64,000 nucleotides of DNA from Muribaculaceae bacterium. Lineage in GTDB: Bacteria; Bacteroidota; Bacteroidia; Bacteroidales; Muribaculaceae. The notes below the pieces were generated by a model, which was not told where the DNA came from, searched no databases, and worked only from the letters and a program-made list of their open reading frames with translations. Location: assembly GCA_017555085.1 (NCBI GenBank), contig JAFZHD010000046.1:30362-94361 (forward strand). Reading direction: 5' to 3'. Position numbers and translations under genes: made by a program. Positions 8,984 through 18,421 of the stretch are shown one piece after another. Each line of letters begins with the position of its first letter. Within the stretch, counting starts at the first letter, position 1.

Positions 8984-10504
8984 ATGATTGAAGAAATTTT
9001 CAGTAATATATTGATATATTTTGTGGTGATTCCTGTGCTTATGCTTGCAGGTCTTGCCCTCTGCAAAAATATTAAGCAGATTCGCGCTGTTGCATTGGTC
9101 GGTTCTATCGCTTTGATGGCACTCTCGGTCTATGTTCTCGTTGACTATCTGCAATTAAGAGCAGCCGGTGAAACCGCTCAAATGCTTTACACCGACTCTT
9201 GGCAGTGGTTTGGTCCGTTGAACATTCACTTGGCTGTGGGTGTTGACGGTATCTCAATCGCCATGTTGCTCCTCTCGGCAATTATCCTTTTCACAGGTAC
9301 ATTTGCTTCTTGGAAAATTGATCCCATGCCCAAAGAATTCTTCCTCTGGTTGATTCTTCTTTCAACTGGTGTGTTTGGCTTCTTTATCTCTATCGACTTG
9401 TTCACAATGTTCATGTTCTATGAAGTTGCTCTTATTCCCATGTATTTGCTCATCGGTGTTTGGGGTAGCGGTAAAAAGAACTATTCGGCAATGAAGTTGA
9501 CATTGATGTTGATGGGTGGCTCGGCATTCTTGATGCTCGGTCTCATCGGTATCTACTATCACTCAGCACCCGAAGGAGGTCAGTTGACATGGAACCTCGT
9601 TGAAATTTCACAAAACAATGCAATCGACCGCGACTGGCAATACTTCTTGTTCCCCATGACATTTGTCGGTTTTGGTGTTCTTGGTGCAATGTTCCCCTTC
9701 CACACATGGAGTCCCGATGGTCACGCATCAGCACCCACAGCGGTGTCAATGCTCCACGCAGGTGTATTGATGAAACTTGGTGGTTATGGCTGTTTCCGTG
9801 TGGCTATCTACTTGATGCCCGAAGCTGCTAACGACCTCGCTTGGATTTTCTTGATTCTTACAGGTATCTCGGTTGTTTATGGTGCGTTTAGCGCATGCGT
9901 ACAAACCGACCTCAAATACATCAACGCTTATTCATCAGTGAGCCACTGTGGTCTCGTGTTGTTCGCAATCTTGATGCTCAACACTACTGCAATGACAGGT
10001 GCTATCATGCAGATGCTCTCTCACGGTTTGATGACAGCATTGTTCTTCGCATTGATTGGTATGATTTATGGCCGCACTCACACTCGAGACATCCGCGAAA
10101 TGGGCGGTTTGATGAAGATTATGCCTTTCTTGGCCGTATGTTATGTGATTGCGGGTATGGCTTCATTGGGTCTCCCCGGTTTGAGTGGTTTCGTTGCCGA
10201 AATGACAATCTTTGTCGGCTCATTCCAACATACCGATATGTTCCACCGCGTGTTCACTATCGTTGCTTGTTGCTCAATCGTAATCACTGCTGTTTACATC
10301 TTGCGTGTGGTTGGCAAGTTGCTCTTTGGCCCCGTTCAAGACGAGCATCACTTGCAGTTGACCGACGCTACATGGTGGGAACGCTTCTCAACAGTATCGC
10401 TCATTATCTGTGTGGCAGCAATCGGTTGCTTCCCCGGCTTTTTCAGCGACTTGATTAGTTTCACATTCAGCGAAAACATTTTCAAAGTATTAGGTATCAA
10501 CTAA
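8984..10504 (+). CDS. nuoM: Complex I proton-pumping subunit NuoM
   Basis: NuoM is one of the three large Mrp-antiporter-like pumps of complex I. The 506-residue sequence has the family blocks MFYEVALIPMYLLIGVWG (with the essential Glu in transmembrane helix 5), FPFHTWSPDGHASAPTAVS and LHAGVLMKLGGYG (with the essential Lys). It starts with an ATG 32 bp after nuoL and is followed by nuoN after 17 bp. No anomalies are seen. Confidence 0.96.
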   Translation: MIEEIFSNILIYFVVIPVLMLAGLALCKNIKQIRAVALVGSIALMALSVYVLVDYLQLRAAGETAQMLYTDSWQWFGPLNIHLAVGVDGISIAMLLLSAIILFTGTFASWKIDPMPKEFFLWLILLSTGVFGFFISIDLFTMFMFYEVALIPMYLLIGVWGSGKKNYSAMKLTLMLMGGSAFLMLGLIGIYYHSAPEGGQLTWNLVEISQNNAIDRDWQYFLFPMTFVGFGVLGAMFPFHTWSPDGHASAPTAVSMLHAGVLMKLGGYGCFRVAIYLMPEAANDLAWIFLILTGISVVYGAFSACVQTDLKYINAYSSVSHCGLVLFAILMLNTTAMTGAIMQMLSHGLMTALFFALIGMIYGRTHTRDIREMGGLMKIMPFLAVCYVIAGMASLGLPGLSGFVAEMTIFVGSFQHTDMFHRVFTIVACCSIVITAVYILRVVGKLLFGPVQDEHHLQLTDATWWERFSTVSLIICVAAIGCFPGFFSDLISFTFSENIFKVLGIN

Positions 10505-10521
10505 AATAAGATTAATAAGAA

Positions 10522-11997
10522 ATGGATTACTCTCAGTTTTTAGGAATGAAGCAAGAAATCGGCTTGTTAGTCGTGTTTCTATTAGTCTTCTTTTATGATA
10601 CATTCTTGTCTAAAAAAGCACAGAATGGATTGGCAACTGTGACTTGCGGTCTCTTTGGCTTGTTCACTGCCTACACATTGTTGTGCCCAAGCGTGATGGC
10701 TGATGCCACAACATTTGGCGGCATGTATGCTACATCGCCTGTAATCGCTACTATCAAGAATATCTTGAATATCGGTGTATTTATCGTGCTCGTGCAGTCG
10801 GTAAAATGGGCCAATAGCGAATCTCAGACAATGCGTCGCGGCGAGTTCTACGAATTGTTGCTCGTGACACTCTTTGGTATGTATCTCATGATTTCGGCTC
10901 GTCACTTCTTGTTGTTTGTGATTGGTCTCGAAGCAGCATCACTTCCCCTTGCAGCAATGGTTGCATTTGACAAAAACCGTTATGAAAGCCGCGAAGCCGC
11001 AATCAAATACATTTTGACAGCAGTATTCTCATCGGCAGTGTTTATGATGGGCTTGTCATTTGTATATGGCTTGTCAGGTTCACTCTACTTCAATGAAATT
11101 GCAAGCGCGATTTCGGTTAACGGCGAGGTGAATGTTCTCTTGGTGCTTGCAATCGCATTTGTGATTGCTGGTGTTGGTTTCAAACTTTCATTGGTTCCCT
11201 TCCACTTGTGGACAGCCGATGTTTACCAAGGCGCTCCTACAAATGTAACATCTTATCTCTCGGTGATTTCAAAAGGTGCAACAGCATTTGCATTCCTTGT
11301 GATTATGGTGCAAGTGTTCGGAGCATTTTATAGCCAAGTGTGGGAATGGATGCTCTATGCATTGATTATCCTCACTATCACTATCGGTAATCTCTTTGCA
11401 ATCCGTCAACGCAACATGAAACGCTTCTTGGCGTTCTCATCTGTGTCGCAAGCCGGTTATATCATGCTCGGTGTTATCGCTCTCAATGCAACAGGTATGG
11501 CTTCGTTGATGTACTATGTACTTGTGTACATCTTCTCTAACTTGGCTGCATTCGGCGTACTCGGCGCAATCGAAAATAACACAGGCAAAGTGTCAATGGA
11601 TGATTACAACGGTCTTTACAAGACCAACCCCCGTCTTTCACTTGCGATGATGCTTGCAATGTTCTCATTGGCAGGTATTCCTCCCTTTGCAGGCTTTTTC
11701 AGCAAATTCTTCATCTTCACAGGTGCTCTCGAACAAGGTAGCATTGCTATCTACATGTTGGTGCTCATCGCGTTGATTAACACCATCATTTCGCTCTACT
11801 ACTATTTGCTCGTTGTGAAGGCGATGTTTATCAACGACAACGAAACTCCCATCGCTACATTCAAATCACATTGGTCAGAACGCCTCGGCCTTTGGATTAG
11901 CGTAGGCGGTATCTTGTTGTTGGGTATTGTAAGTTGTGCTTACAACTACATCCTCGAATTGACACAGTCAAGCAACATGTTTGCTGGTCTTCTCTAA
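10522..11997 (+). CDS. nuoN: Complex I proton-pumping subunit NuoN
   Basis: NuoN is the third antiporter-like pump, nearest to the quinone site. The 491-residue protein shows LFVIGLEAASLPLAAMVAF (the essential Glu), FKLSLVPFHLWTADVYQGAP and a final ELTQSSNMFAGLL. About 14 transmembrane helices are expected. It closes the nuoIJKLMN set and is followed by a strong rho-independent terminator at 12027-12069, so the operon ends here. Confidence 0.96.
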   Translation: MDYSQFLGMKQEIGLLVVFLLVFFYDTFLSKKAQNGLATVTCGLFGLFTAYTLLCPSVMADATTFGGMYATSPVIATIKNILNIGVFIVLVQSVKWANSESQTMRRGEFYELLLVTLFGMYLMISARHFLLFVIGLEAASLPLAAMVAFDKNRYESREAAIKYILTAVFSSAVFMMGLSFVYGLSGSLYFNEIASAISVNGEVNVLLVLAIAFVIAGVGFKLSLVPFHLWTADVYQGAPTNVTSYLSVISKGATAFAFLVIMVQVFGAFYSQVWEWMLYALIILTITIGNLFAIRQRNMKRFLAFSSVSQAGYIMLGVIALNATGMASLMYYVLVYIFSNLAAFGVLGAIENNTGKVSMDDYNGLYKTNPRLSLAMMLAMFSLAGIPPFAGFFSKFFIFTGALEQGSIAIYMLVLIALINTIISLYYYLLVVKAMFINDNETPIATFKSHWSERLGLWISVGGILLLGIVSCAYNYILELTQSSNMFAGLL

Positions 11998-12026
11998 TCA
12001 AACAGAACCGTTTGTTTTATAGATAT

Positions 12027-12069
12027 GACAAGTGCGTGACTCTGATGAGGTGACGCACTTGTCTTTTTT
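12027..12069 (+). terminator. Rho-independent terminator after nuoN
   Basis: A perfect 11-bp stem (GACAAGTGCGT paired with ACGCACTTGTC) with a 15-base loop is followed directly by six T residues. It lies 30 bp after the nuoN stop and ends the atp-nuo transcript. Confidence 0.9.
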
Positions 12070-12104
12070 GCACACAACCATAAATCAAAATCGAATGCAA
12101 AAAC

Positions 12105-12134
12105 TTGTTTATTTAATATAAAGCAGTAACTTTG
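12105..12134 (+). promoter_or_regulatory. Bacteroidetes-type promoter for the first NAGPA gene
   Basis: A TTG at 12105-12107 and TAACTTTG at 12127-12134 are separated by 19 bp, matching the Bacteroidetes housekeeping-sigma pattern of TTG near -33 and TAnnTTTG at -7. The start codon at 12172 lies 37 bp downstream, leaving a leader of about 30 bases. Confidence 0.7.
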
Positions 12135-12171
12135 CGATACATAACATTGAATAAAACTAAATACCGATTAT

Positions 12172-14733
12172 ATGAAAAAAACATTACTCTCGATGGTGTT
12201 ATTGGCAGTAGGAGCCACATCGCTTTTTGCCCAAGAAACACCCACCATTACCATCAATGACAAGTCTTATGATGCAGAGTACTTGATTACCCGTGAAGAA
12301 GGTCCCGGTATCTTGTACCGCCGCGTTCGCATTCCCGGATATCCGCTGAATGTAAACATCGTAGAGGTTGATTTGACCAACCCCTACAACCGCGTTGAGA
12401 CAATGCAGGCAAGTGAAACTCTCTATAAGACAGAGAAACTTGAAACTGCCGCAAAACGCTACACAACCGATGAAAAACGAGTTATTGCCGGTGCTAATGC
12501 CAACTTTTGGTGCGTATCGTCACAACCGCCTCATAGCGACTTGCTGATTGGCGCAACCTATAACGGTAACTTGCGCAACGGCCAAATCATTACCGAAACC
12601 AATGCTCACAGCGACCAGTGGGACGGTGGCCCTGCACGCACAGGTGTTGTGGCTATTGACACATCTAAAAAAATGTGGGTAGAGTCAATGAACTATGCCG
12701 GATATGCCATCAACGACAAGATTGGCAACCCTCAGATTATTCAGGTAAATAAAGTGGTCAGAGACGGCGAAGTTGCGATGTACAACCGCTTCTATGGCAC
12801 AAGCAAGACATTCCAACCTGTTGACCAATATAAAGGCGATGACAGCAAGCAGCATTTCAAAATTGTGGAAGGTGTTGCAACCGAAGTATATCTCAACCTC
12901 AATGAAGGTCAATCGTGGATGGCTGGCCGTCCGATGACTTGCACTGTAAAAGAGGTTAAGACAAATGCAGGAACAGGCTCTCTTGGTTCTTATGACTTGT
13001 GTCTCGTGGGTCGTGGCGACAAACAGCAGTTGTTGGCTAAATTGGCCGCTGGCGACCAAGTGGCAATCAACTACGGATGGTCAAGCGCCGACGGAACAGC
13101 AACTCCCGAAATCGAACAACTTATCGGTGGTAACGCTATCGTTATGCAAAACGGCGTTAAGACCGGTCGCAATACTGACGAATCATATAACTCACAAGTT
13201 TATTCACGCACCGGCTTTGGCAAGAGTGCCGATGGTAAGAAGTTGTTTATCATTGTGATAGACAAATCTACCGACCCTGTTTATGGCACATCGGCAGGTT
13301 GTGGCACAAGCGTGATGTGTGACATTTTGGCCCATTTTGGTTGCACTGATGTGTGTACAATGGATGCCGGCGGTTCGGCTCAGATGCTTGTTGGCGGCAA
13401 AGTGATAAACACCACAACCGAAAGTTCGCCCCGTGCCGTAGCCAATGGTTGGTTTGTATATTCAATCGCGCCCAAAGACGAAACAGTTGCCCGCTTGGAA
13501 TTCTATGAAAACAATCTTCAAGCGCCTCCTTACTCAACCTATTCTCCCAAAGTGATGGCCTATAACCAATATGGCGACATAGTGTCGGAAGATTTCCGTG
13601 ATTTTACACTCACTTGCGATGCGTCAATCGGTGCATGCGACGGCACAATGTTCACAGCCGGTGGCAACTTTACAAGCGGCAATATCACCGCCACTTACAA
13701 CGGTATTTCGGTTTCAACCAAAATGACTATTGTAGAGGCTGATATCCAAATTCGCATCAAACCCACTATTCTCATTGACGCAGCACGCGAATATCCTGTT
13801 GAGGTGACTGCATCAATCGGCGACAATGTGTATGAATATAACCCCAAAGCAATCACTTGGAGCATTGACAACTCCGATGTGGCAACTATTGATGCCAATG
13901 GCGTGTTGCGTGGCGTTGCCGAGGGTACAACACGCTTGGTCGGTGTGATAGGGGAGTACAGCGATACAACAGCCGTCAAGGTTGAAATTGCCAATGCCAA
14001 CAAAATGTACCCGACCGACTTTACCGAGTGGGTAGGTAGTGCCGTTAGCGGTATCACAAATACCAAACTTGGCGAAGACGGCGTGTTGTCATTTACTTAT
14101 GGTTCGCCCCGTGGTGCATCGGCTTATTTGCAGATTACCAAAGATGTGAAGTATTATAGTTTGCCTGATAAATTGTGGCTTAAATTCACATCGACAGCAC
14201 CGCTTTCATCATTGATAATCGACTTGCGTACGCCTCAAAATGTGCGTGCAAACAAGGTTGAGATACTTCCTGCCGAAGGCGCTTCATGGGCAGCTAATGC
14301 GCAGCATTCTGTCGAATTGCCTATCTTGGCATTGGGCGACCCCGCCGATTTGAGCCTATATCCTTTGTCGTTGCATTATATCCAATTCTATGTTGAAAAA
14401 GCAGCGATGACAAAGGGCGACTATACAATCAAAATCGATGAATTCTCAGCCGAGTATAACAACTATTCATCGGGTGTAGAATCGGTTGCTGTTGACAACA
14501 AATCGGCAGTGAATGTATATCCCAATCCCGTGGTGGCAGATGTGTTGACCGTGACATCATCGGCCGTGATTACAAGCGTTGAAATCTATTCGCTTTCGGG
14601 TGTTAAACAGGCCGAAAGGCAAGGCGATTCGTCAACCGTAACAGTAGATGTTTCGGCACTTCAATCGGGCGTTTATTTCGCCGTGATTGAAACCCTGCAA
14701 GACAAAGTCTTGCGCAAGATTATCGTGAAATAA
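12172..14733 (+). CDS. Secreted NAGPA-type phosphodiester glycosidase with T9SS tail (copy 1)
   Basis: This 853-residue exported protein belongs to the NAGPA (DUF2233) phosphodiester glycosidase family, whose best-known member removes GlcNAc from GlcNAc-1-phosphodiesters. A signal peptide ends near ATSLFAQE. The catalytic-type domain covers roughly residues 90-430, with AGANANFWC, a conserved VIDKSTDPVYGTSAGCGTS block and the hallmark MDAGGSAQMLVGG (family GGGSS-type motif). Next come a Big2-like Ig domain (about 520-610), a beta-rich domain (about 620-770) and a T9SS type A-like sorting domain starting at VNVYPNPVVADV. It has its own promoter and terminator and is paralogous along its full length to the next gene. 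The natural substrate is unknown; GlcNAc-1-phosphate-linked wall or capsule polymers are a family-based inference. Confidence 0.85.
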   Translation: MKKTLLSMVLLAVGATSLFAQETPTITINDKSYDAEYLITREEGPGILYRRVRIPGYPLNVNIVEVDLTNPYNRVETMQASETLYKTEKLETAAKRYTTDEKRVIAGANANFWCVSSQPPHSDLLIGATYNGNLRNGQIITETNAHSDQWDGGPARTGVVAIDTSKKMWVESMNYAGYAINDKIGNPQIIQVNKVVRDGEVAMYNRFYGTSKTFQPVDQYKGDDSKQHFKIVEGVATEVYLNLNEGQSWMAGRPMTCTVKEVKTNAGTGSLGSYDLCLVGRGDKQQLLAKLAAGDQVAINYGWSSADGTATPEIEQLIGGNAIVMQNGVKTGRNTDESYNSQVYSRTGFGKSADGKKLFIIVIDKSTDPVYGTSAGCGTSVMCDILAHFGCTDVCTMDAGGSAQMLVGGKVINTTTESSPRAVANGWFVYSIAPKDETVARLEFYENNLQAPPYSTYSPKVMAYNQYGDIVSEDFRDFTLTCDASIGACDGTMFTAGGNFTSGNITATYNGISVSTKMTIVEADIQIRIKPTILIDAAREYPVEVTASIGDNVYEYNPKAITWSIDNSDVATIDANGVLRGVAEGTTRLVGVIGEYSDTTAVKVEIANANKMYPTDFTEWVGSAVSGITNTKLGEDGVLSFTYGSPRGASAYLQITKDVKYYSLPDKLWLKFTSTAPLSSLIIDLRTPQNVRANKVEILPAEGASWAANAQHSVELPILALGDPADLSLYPLSLHYIQFYVEKAAMTKGDYTIKIDEFSAEYNNYSSGVESVAVDNKSAVNVYPNPVVADVLTVTSSAVITSVEIYSLSGVKQAERQGDSSTVTVDVSALQSGVYFAVIETLQDKVLRKIIVK

Positions 14734-14765
14734 TCGATCTCAAAAACATAGCGATTTTACCCGTG

Positions 14766-14800
14766 AAAAGGCAGACCAAGTTGCTTGGCCTGCCTTTTTT
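14766..14800 (+). terminator. Rho-independent terminator between the NAGPA paralogs
   Basis: The inverted repeat AAAAGGCAGACCAAG / CTTGGCCTGCCTTTTTT (one internal mismatch, TTG loop) ends in a run of six T. It separates the two paralogous genes into different transcripts. Confidence 0.85.
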
Positions 14801-14865
14801 CATAAATTGTGTGGCGAAATCAAAATATTAACCATTATTAATGGCGAAAAACGAATATTTAGCAT

Positions 14866-14873
14866 TATCTTTG
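14866..14873 (+). promoter_or_regulatory. Probable -7 promoter element
   Basis: TATCTTTG matches the Bacteroidetes TAnnTTTG -7 box and lies about 70 bp upstream of the second NAGPA gene. No convincing TTG was found at -33. This promoter probably drives the NAGPA copy 2 gene and the PD40/amidase genes up to the terminator at 24178. Confidence 0.5.
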
Positions 14874-14944
14874 TAATCGTGACTAATAGTATGCATTAGT
14901 GTGTGCTGTCGCATAAAAATAATTGACCTAAAATGTTTTGCTAT

Positions 14945-17491
14945 ATGAAAAAACTATTGAGTTCTATGGTTGCTACGCTTGCTATTACAGGTGTGGCATC
15001 GGCTGAAGTTATCTCTATTCAGGGGACTGACTATCAAACAGATGTGTTGATTGATAGAGACCTCGGCCCAGGTATTAACTACAAACGATTGAGAATTGAG
15101 GATTTCCCATTGAACATCAATATGGTGATTATGGACCTCAACAATCCCTATAACCGCGTGGAAACAACACAAGGCGGCGAGCAGTTGGGTAAGACCGAAC
15201 GCCTTGCCGATGCTTATGTGCGTCAATATAGCGAAGAAAAACGCCCCTTGGCAGGTGCTAACGGTAACTTTTGGTGCGTGTCAAGCCAATATCCTTGGGC
15301 TGATTTTTTGGTAGGTGCAACATTCAACGGTAATGTTCGCAATGGTCAGATTATTACCGAAACCAATGCTCACACCGACTGGTGGGGTCACAATAACGGT
15401 AGCCCCGGTTGTGTGGCTATCACTCCCGACAAGAAAATGTATATCGACTTCATGTACTACAAAGGTTGGGTGTCAAACGACAAAATCGGCTCCCTTGTAA
15501 TTCATCAGACCAATAAACTCGTTCGCGATAACGAAATTGGCCTTTACAACAGTTTCTTTGGCCGCACAAAGAGTTTTATTCCCGCCGACCAATATGCCGA
15601 CGAGTCGGGAACACAGCGCTTGCGTCGTGCTGACAATGTGTCAACCGAGATTTATCTCAAAATAAACGAAGGCAACACTTGGATGGTGGGTCGTCCCATG
15701 ACTTGCACTGTTCAGGAAATAAAAACCGATGCCGGTAATGGTACACTCGGTGACTATGACTTGTGTCTCGTTGCTCGCGGTGGCAGCAAAACAGCCCTTG
15801 CTCCACTTGCTGTTGGCGATGAACTTTCAATCAAACTCGAATGGCAACAACCCAATGGCACTGCTCCCGAATTTGAACAACTCATCGGTGGTAACGGTGT
15901 GGTGATGGTTGATGGCGTGTTGACCGACCTTAACCAAGTCGATAGTTACAACTCAAAAACATATTCACGCACAGCCTATGGTACTACAGCCGACCGTAAA
16001 ACGCTTGTAAATGTCGTGATTGATATGTCAAACGACCCCGTATATGGCCGCTCGGCAGGTTGCAACACTTTGGTGATGTGTGACATCATGAAACACTATG
16101 GCTGTGTTAACATCATGAACATGGATGCCGGTGGCTCGGCTCAAATGATGGTTGAAGGCAAAGTTGTTAACCAAACAACCGAAGGAACTCCTCGTGCTGT
16201 GGCAAATGGCTGGTTCTTCTACTCAATCGCGCCCAAAGATTCGACTATCGCCCGCTTGGCATTCAACGATGTTGAACTCAAAGCCGCTGCATACTCAACA
16301 ATGACACCTCATTTGCTCGGTTACAACCAATATGGCGACCTCGTTGACCGTGATGTAAAAGGCTTCACTTTGTCGTGTGATGCGTCACTCGGTACATGCG
16401 AAGGCGCTTATTACACTGCTTGTGGCAACGCAACAACAGGTGTGCTCACAGCAACACTCAACGGAGTGTCGGTTTCAAAAGAAATTACAGTGCTTGACGC
16501 TCAACCCAAATTGCGCGTGAAACCATTGCTCATCGACAATGCACGTCGCTATGCAGTGGAAGTTACAGCCACTATCGATGGTAATATCTATACCTACAAT
16601 CCCGCTTCATTGGATTGGGCAGTGGAAGATGAATCTATCGTTACTATTGACGCAAACGGTATTATACAAGGCTTGAAAGAAGGCTCGACAACGTTCAGTG
16701 GTACTATTAAAGGCCTTTCTGACACCACAACCGTAAAAGTGGAAATAGCAAATGCTCCTCGCATGAGCCCCACCGACTTCAAAGATTGGAAGGGTAGTGC
16801 AGTGTCAGGTATCACTAAAACCGCTCTTGCCGAAGACGGTACACTCTCGTTCACTTATGGCTCTCCTCGCGGTACATCGGCCTATGTGCAGATTGCCAAA
16901 GATGTGACATATTACAGTTTGCCCGACAAATTGTGGATTAAATTTACATCAACAGCACCACTTGCTTCAATGATTTTTGACTTGCGTTCTCCGTTGAACG
17001 ACCGTCAAAACAAGGTGGAAGTGTTCCCCGCCGAAGGAACCGCATTTGCTGCAAACCAAACATACGAAGTTGAAATTCCCATTTCGGCTTTGGGCGACCC
17101 TGCCGACATGAGCCTCTATCCTTTGTCATTGCATTACATTCAATTCTATGTTGACAAACCTGCTATGACAAAAGGCGATTACACTATCAAAATCGAAGAA
17201 CTTTCGGCTGAATACAATAACTATGAATCGGGCGTTGAAAATGTGATTGCCGACAAGAAAGTGGCAGTATCGCTTTATCCCAACCCTGTAACCGAAGGCT
17301 ATTTCAATGTGGCTTCATCGGTTGAGGTGTCAAAGGTTGACATCTATTCGCTGTCAGGTGCAAAAGTGCTTTCAAAAGAGGTTGCGTCAAACAAATCGGT
17401 GATTGATACATCGGCATTGGCCCCCGGCGTATATGTAGTATCTGTGTCAGCCGAAAATGGCGTGTCTAACCAAAAATTGACAATTAAATAA
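14945..17491 (+). CDS. Secreted NAGPA-type phosphodiester glycosidase with T9SS tail (copy 2)
   Basis: This is a full-length paralog of the gene at 12172-14733, with the same architecture: signal peptide, NAGPA domain, Big2-like domain, beta-rich domain and T9SS-like tail starting at SLYPNPVTEGYF. The ATG at 14945 (MKKLLSSMVATLAITG) is preferred over an in-frame ATG at 14933, because it gives a normal signal peptide; the product is 848 residues. Key motifs are kept: AGANGNFWCVSSQ, VIDMSNDPVYGRSAGC and MDAGGSAQMMVEG. Because all the motifs survive in both copies, both are probably active, perhaps with different substrate preference. It begins a block of five co-directional genes with short gaps (19 bp to the next). 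Confidence 0.85.
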   Translation: MKKLLSSMVATLAITGVASAEVISIQGTDYQTDVLIDRDLGPGINYKRLRIEDFPLNINMVIMDLNNPYNRVETTQGGEQLGKTERLADAYVRQYSEEKRPLAGANGNFWCVSSQYPWADFLVGATFNGNVRNGQIITETNAHTDWWGHNNGSPGCVAITPDKKMYIDFMYYKGWVSNDKIGSLVIHQTNKLVRDNEIGLYNSFFGRTKSFIPADQYADESGTQRLRRADNVSTEIYLKINEGNTWMVGRPMTCTVQEIKTDAGNGTLGDYDLCLVARGGSKTALAPLAVGDELSIKLEWQQPNGTAPEFEQLIGGNGVVMVDGVLTDLNQVDSYNSKTYSRTAYGTTADRKTLVNVVIDMSNDPVYGRSAGCNTLVMCDIMKHYGCVNIMNMDAGGSAQMMVEGKVVNQTTEGTPRAVANGWFFYSIAPKDSTIARLAFNDVELKAAAYSTMTPHLLGYNQYGDLVDRDVKGFTLSCDASLGTCEGAYYTACGNATTGVLTATLNGVSVSKEITVLDAQPKLRVKPLLIDNARRYAVEVTATIDGNIYTYNPASLDWAVEDESIVTIDANGIIQGLKEGSTTFSGTIKGLSDTTTVKVEIANAPRMSPTDFKDWKGSAVSGITKTALAEDGTLSFTYGSPRGTSAYVQIAKDVTYYSLPDKLWIKFTSTAPLASMIFDLRSPLNDRQNKVEVFPAEGTAFAANQTYEVEIPISALGDPADMSLYPLSLHYIQFYVDKPAMTKGDYTIKIEELSAEYNNYESGVENVIADKKVAVSLYPNPVTEGYFNVASSVEVSKVDIYSLSGAKVLSKEVASNKSVIDTSALAPGVYVVSVSAENGVSNQKLTIK

Positions 17492-17510
17492 TTAAATACT
17501 AACAACTATC

Positions 17511-18401
17511 ATGAAAAAAGTTTTACTAACTCTTGCATTGGTGTCAGGTTTGACTGCCTCTGCTCAAATCGCCGAAGTTACCTCGGTTGAGCCTTTGCTC
17601 CGTGGTGTCGAAAGCGAAATGTATTATCCCGTGTTGAGCCAAGACGGAACAAAGATGCTTTATTCAAGCGTAAATTACTCGGGCTTGAAGATGTATGATT
17701 TCGTTGACAATGTATCAATGAAAATCTCTGACGAAGACCGTGCCGGTCTCGATGCATCGTTCTCACGCGATGGCAAATCGATTTATTTTGTTGCTCAAAA
17801 AAAGAAAGGCAACATTAACATGCGTCAGGCAAAATCGTTTAACCTTGCTACTAAAAAGATTGAAGCCATTTCGGCCGAAGGTCGTGTGGTTATGCGTCCC
17901 ATGGCATTGAAAGGTGGCGTGATGACAACTGTTGATGATAAAGTGGTGTCAACTGCTCAAAAAGAAACAACTGTTCGCACAAGCGGCACACAGTTGTTTA
18001 TCTCACGCAACGGTGTTGAAAAAGCATATACTCCTGTTGCCGAATCGGCAGGTTATCTTTGGGAATCACTTTCTCCCGACGGCACAAAAGTTATGTTCTT
18101 TGCAGCAGGTACAGGTATTGTTATCACCGACCTTAATGGCAAAGTGCTTAACATGTTGGGCAACTATGAATTCCCCGTATGGTATGGCAATGACCACATC
18201 GTTGCTCAAAATGCCGATGATAACGGTTATCAGCACACTTCTTCACAAATCGTGATTATGAAGGCTGACGGCTCAAAAATTCAGGAACTCACTCGTCCCG
18301 AATCAATGGCAATGAACCCTACTGCATCAATCGCTGCCGGTAAAATTGTTTACAACACTATCGACGGCCGTCTTTATCAAATGAATATTACACTTAAATA
18401 A
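17511..18401 (+). CDS. Exported PD40/TolB-like beta-propeller protein (copy 1)
   Basis: This 296-residue protein has an N-terminal signal peptide (cleaved near LTASAQIAE) and WD40-like PD40 repeats such as PVLSQDGTKMLYSS, ASFSRDGKSIYFV and ESLSPDGTKVMFFA, which suggest a small beta-propeller related to TolB/DPP-type blades. No enzymatic motif is visible, so a binding or scaffolding role in the periplasm or at the surface is inferred. It is located 20 bp before an Amidase_3 gene, and a second PD40-amidase pair follows, so its job is probably tied to the amidase. It has no T9SS tail of its own. Confidence 0.75.
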   Translation: MKKVLLTLALVSGLTASAQIAEVTSVEPLLRGVESEMYYPVLSQDGTKMLYSSVNYSGLKMYDFVDNVSMKISDEDRAGLDASFSRDGKSIYFVAQKKKGNINMRQAKSFNLATKKIEAISAEGRVVMRPMALKGGVMTTVDDKVVSTAQKETTVRTSGTQLFISRNGVEKAYTPVAESAGYLWESLSPDGTKVMFFAAGTGIVITDLNGKVLNMLGNYEFPVWYGNDHIVAQNADDNGYQHTSSQIVIMKADGSKIQELTRPESMAMNPTASIAAGKIVYNTIDGRLYQMNITLK

Positions 18402-18421
18402 TCAAAAGGAGGGCAATAATT

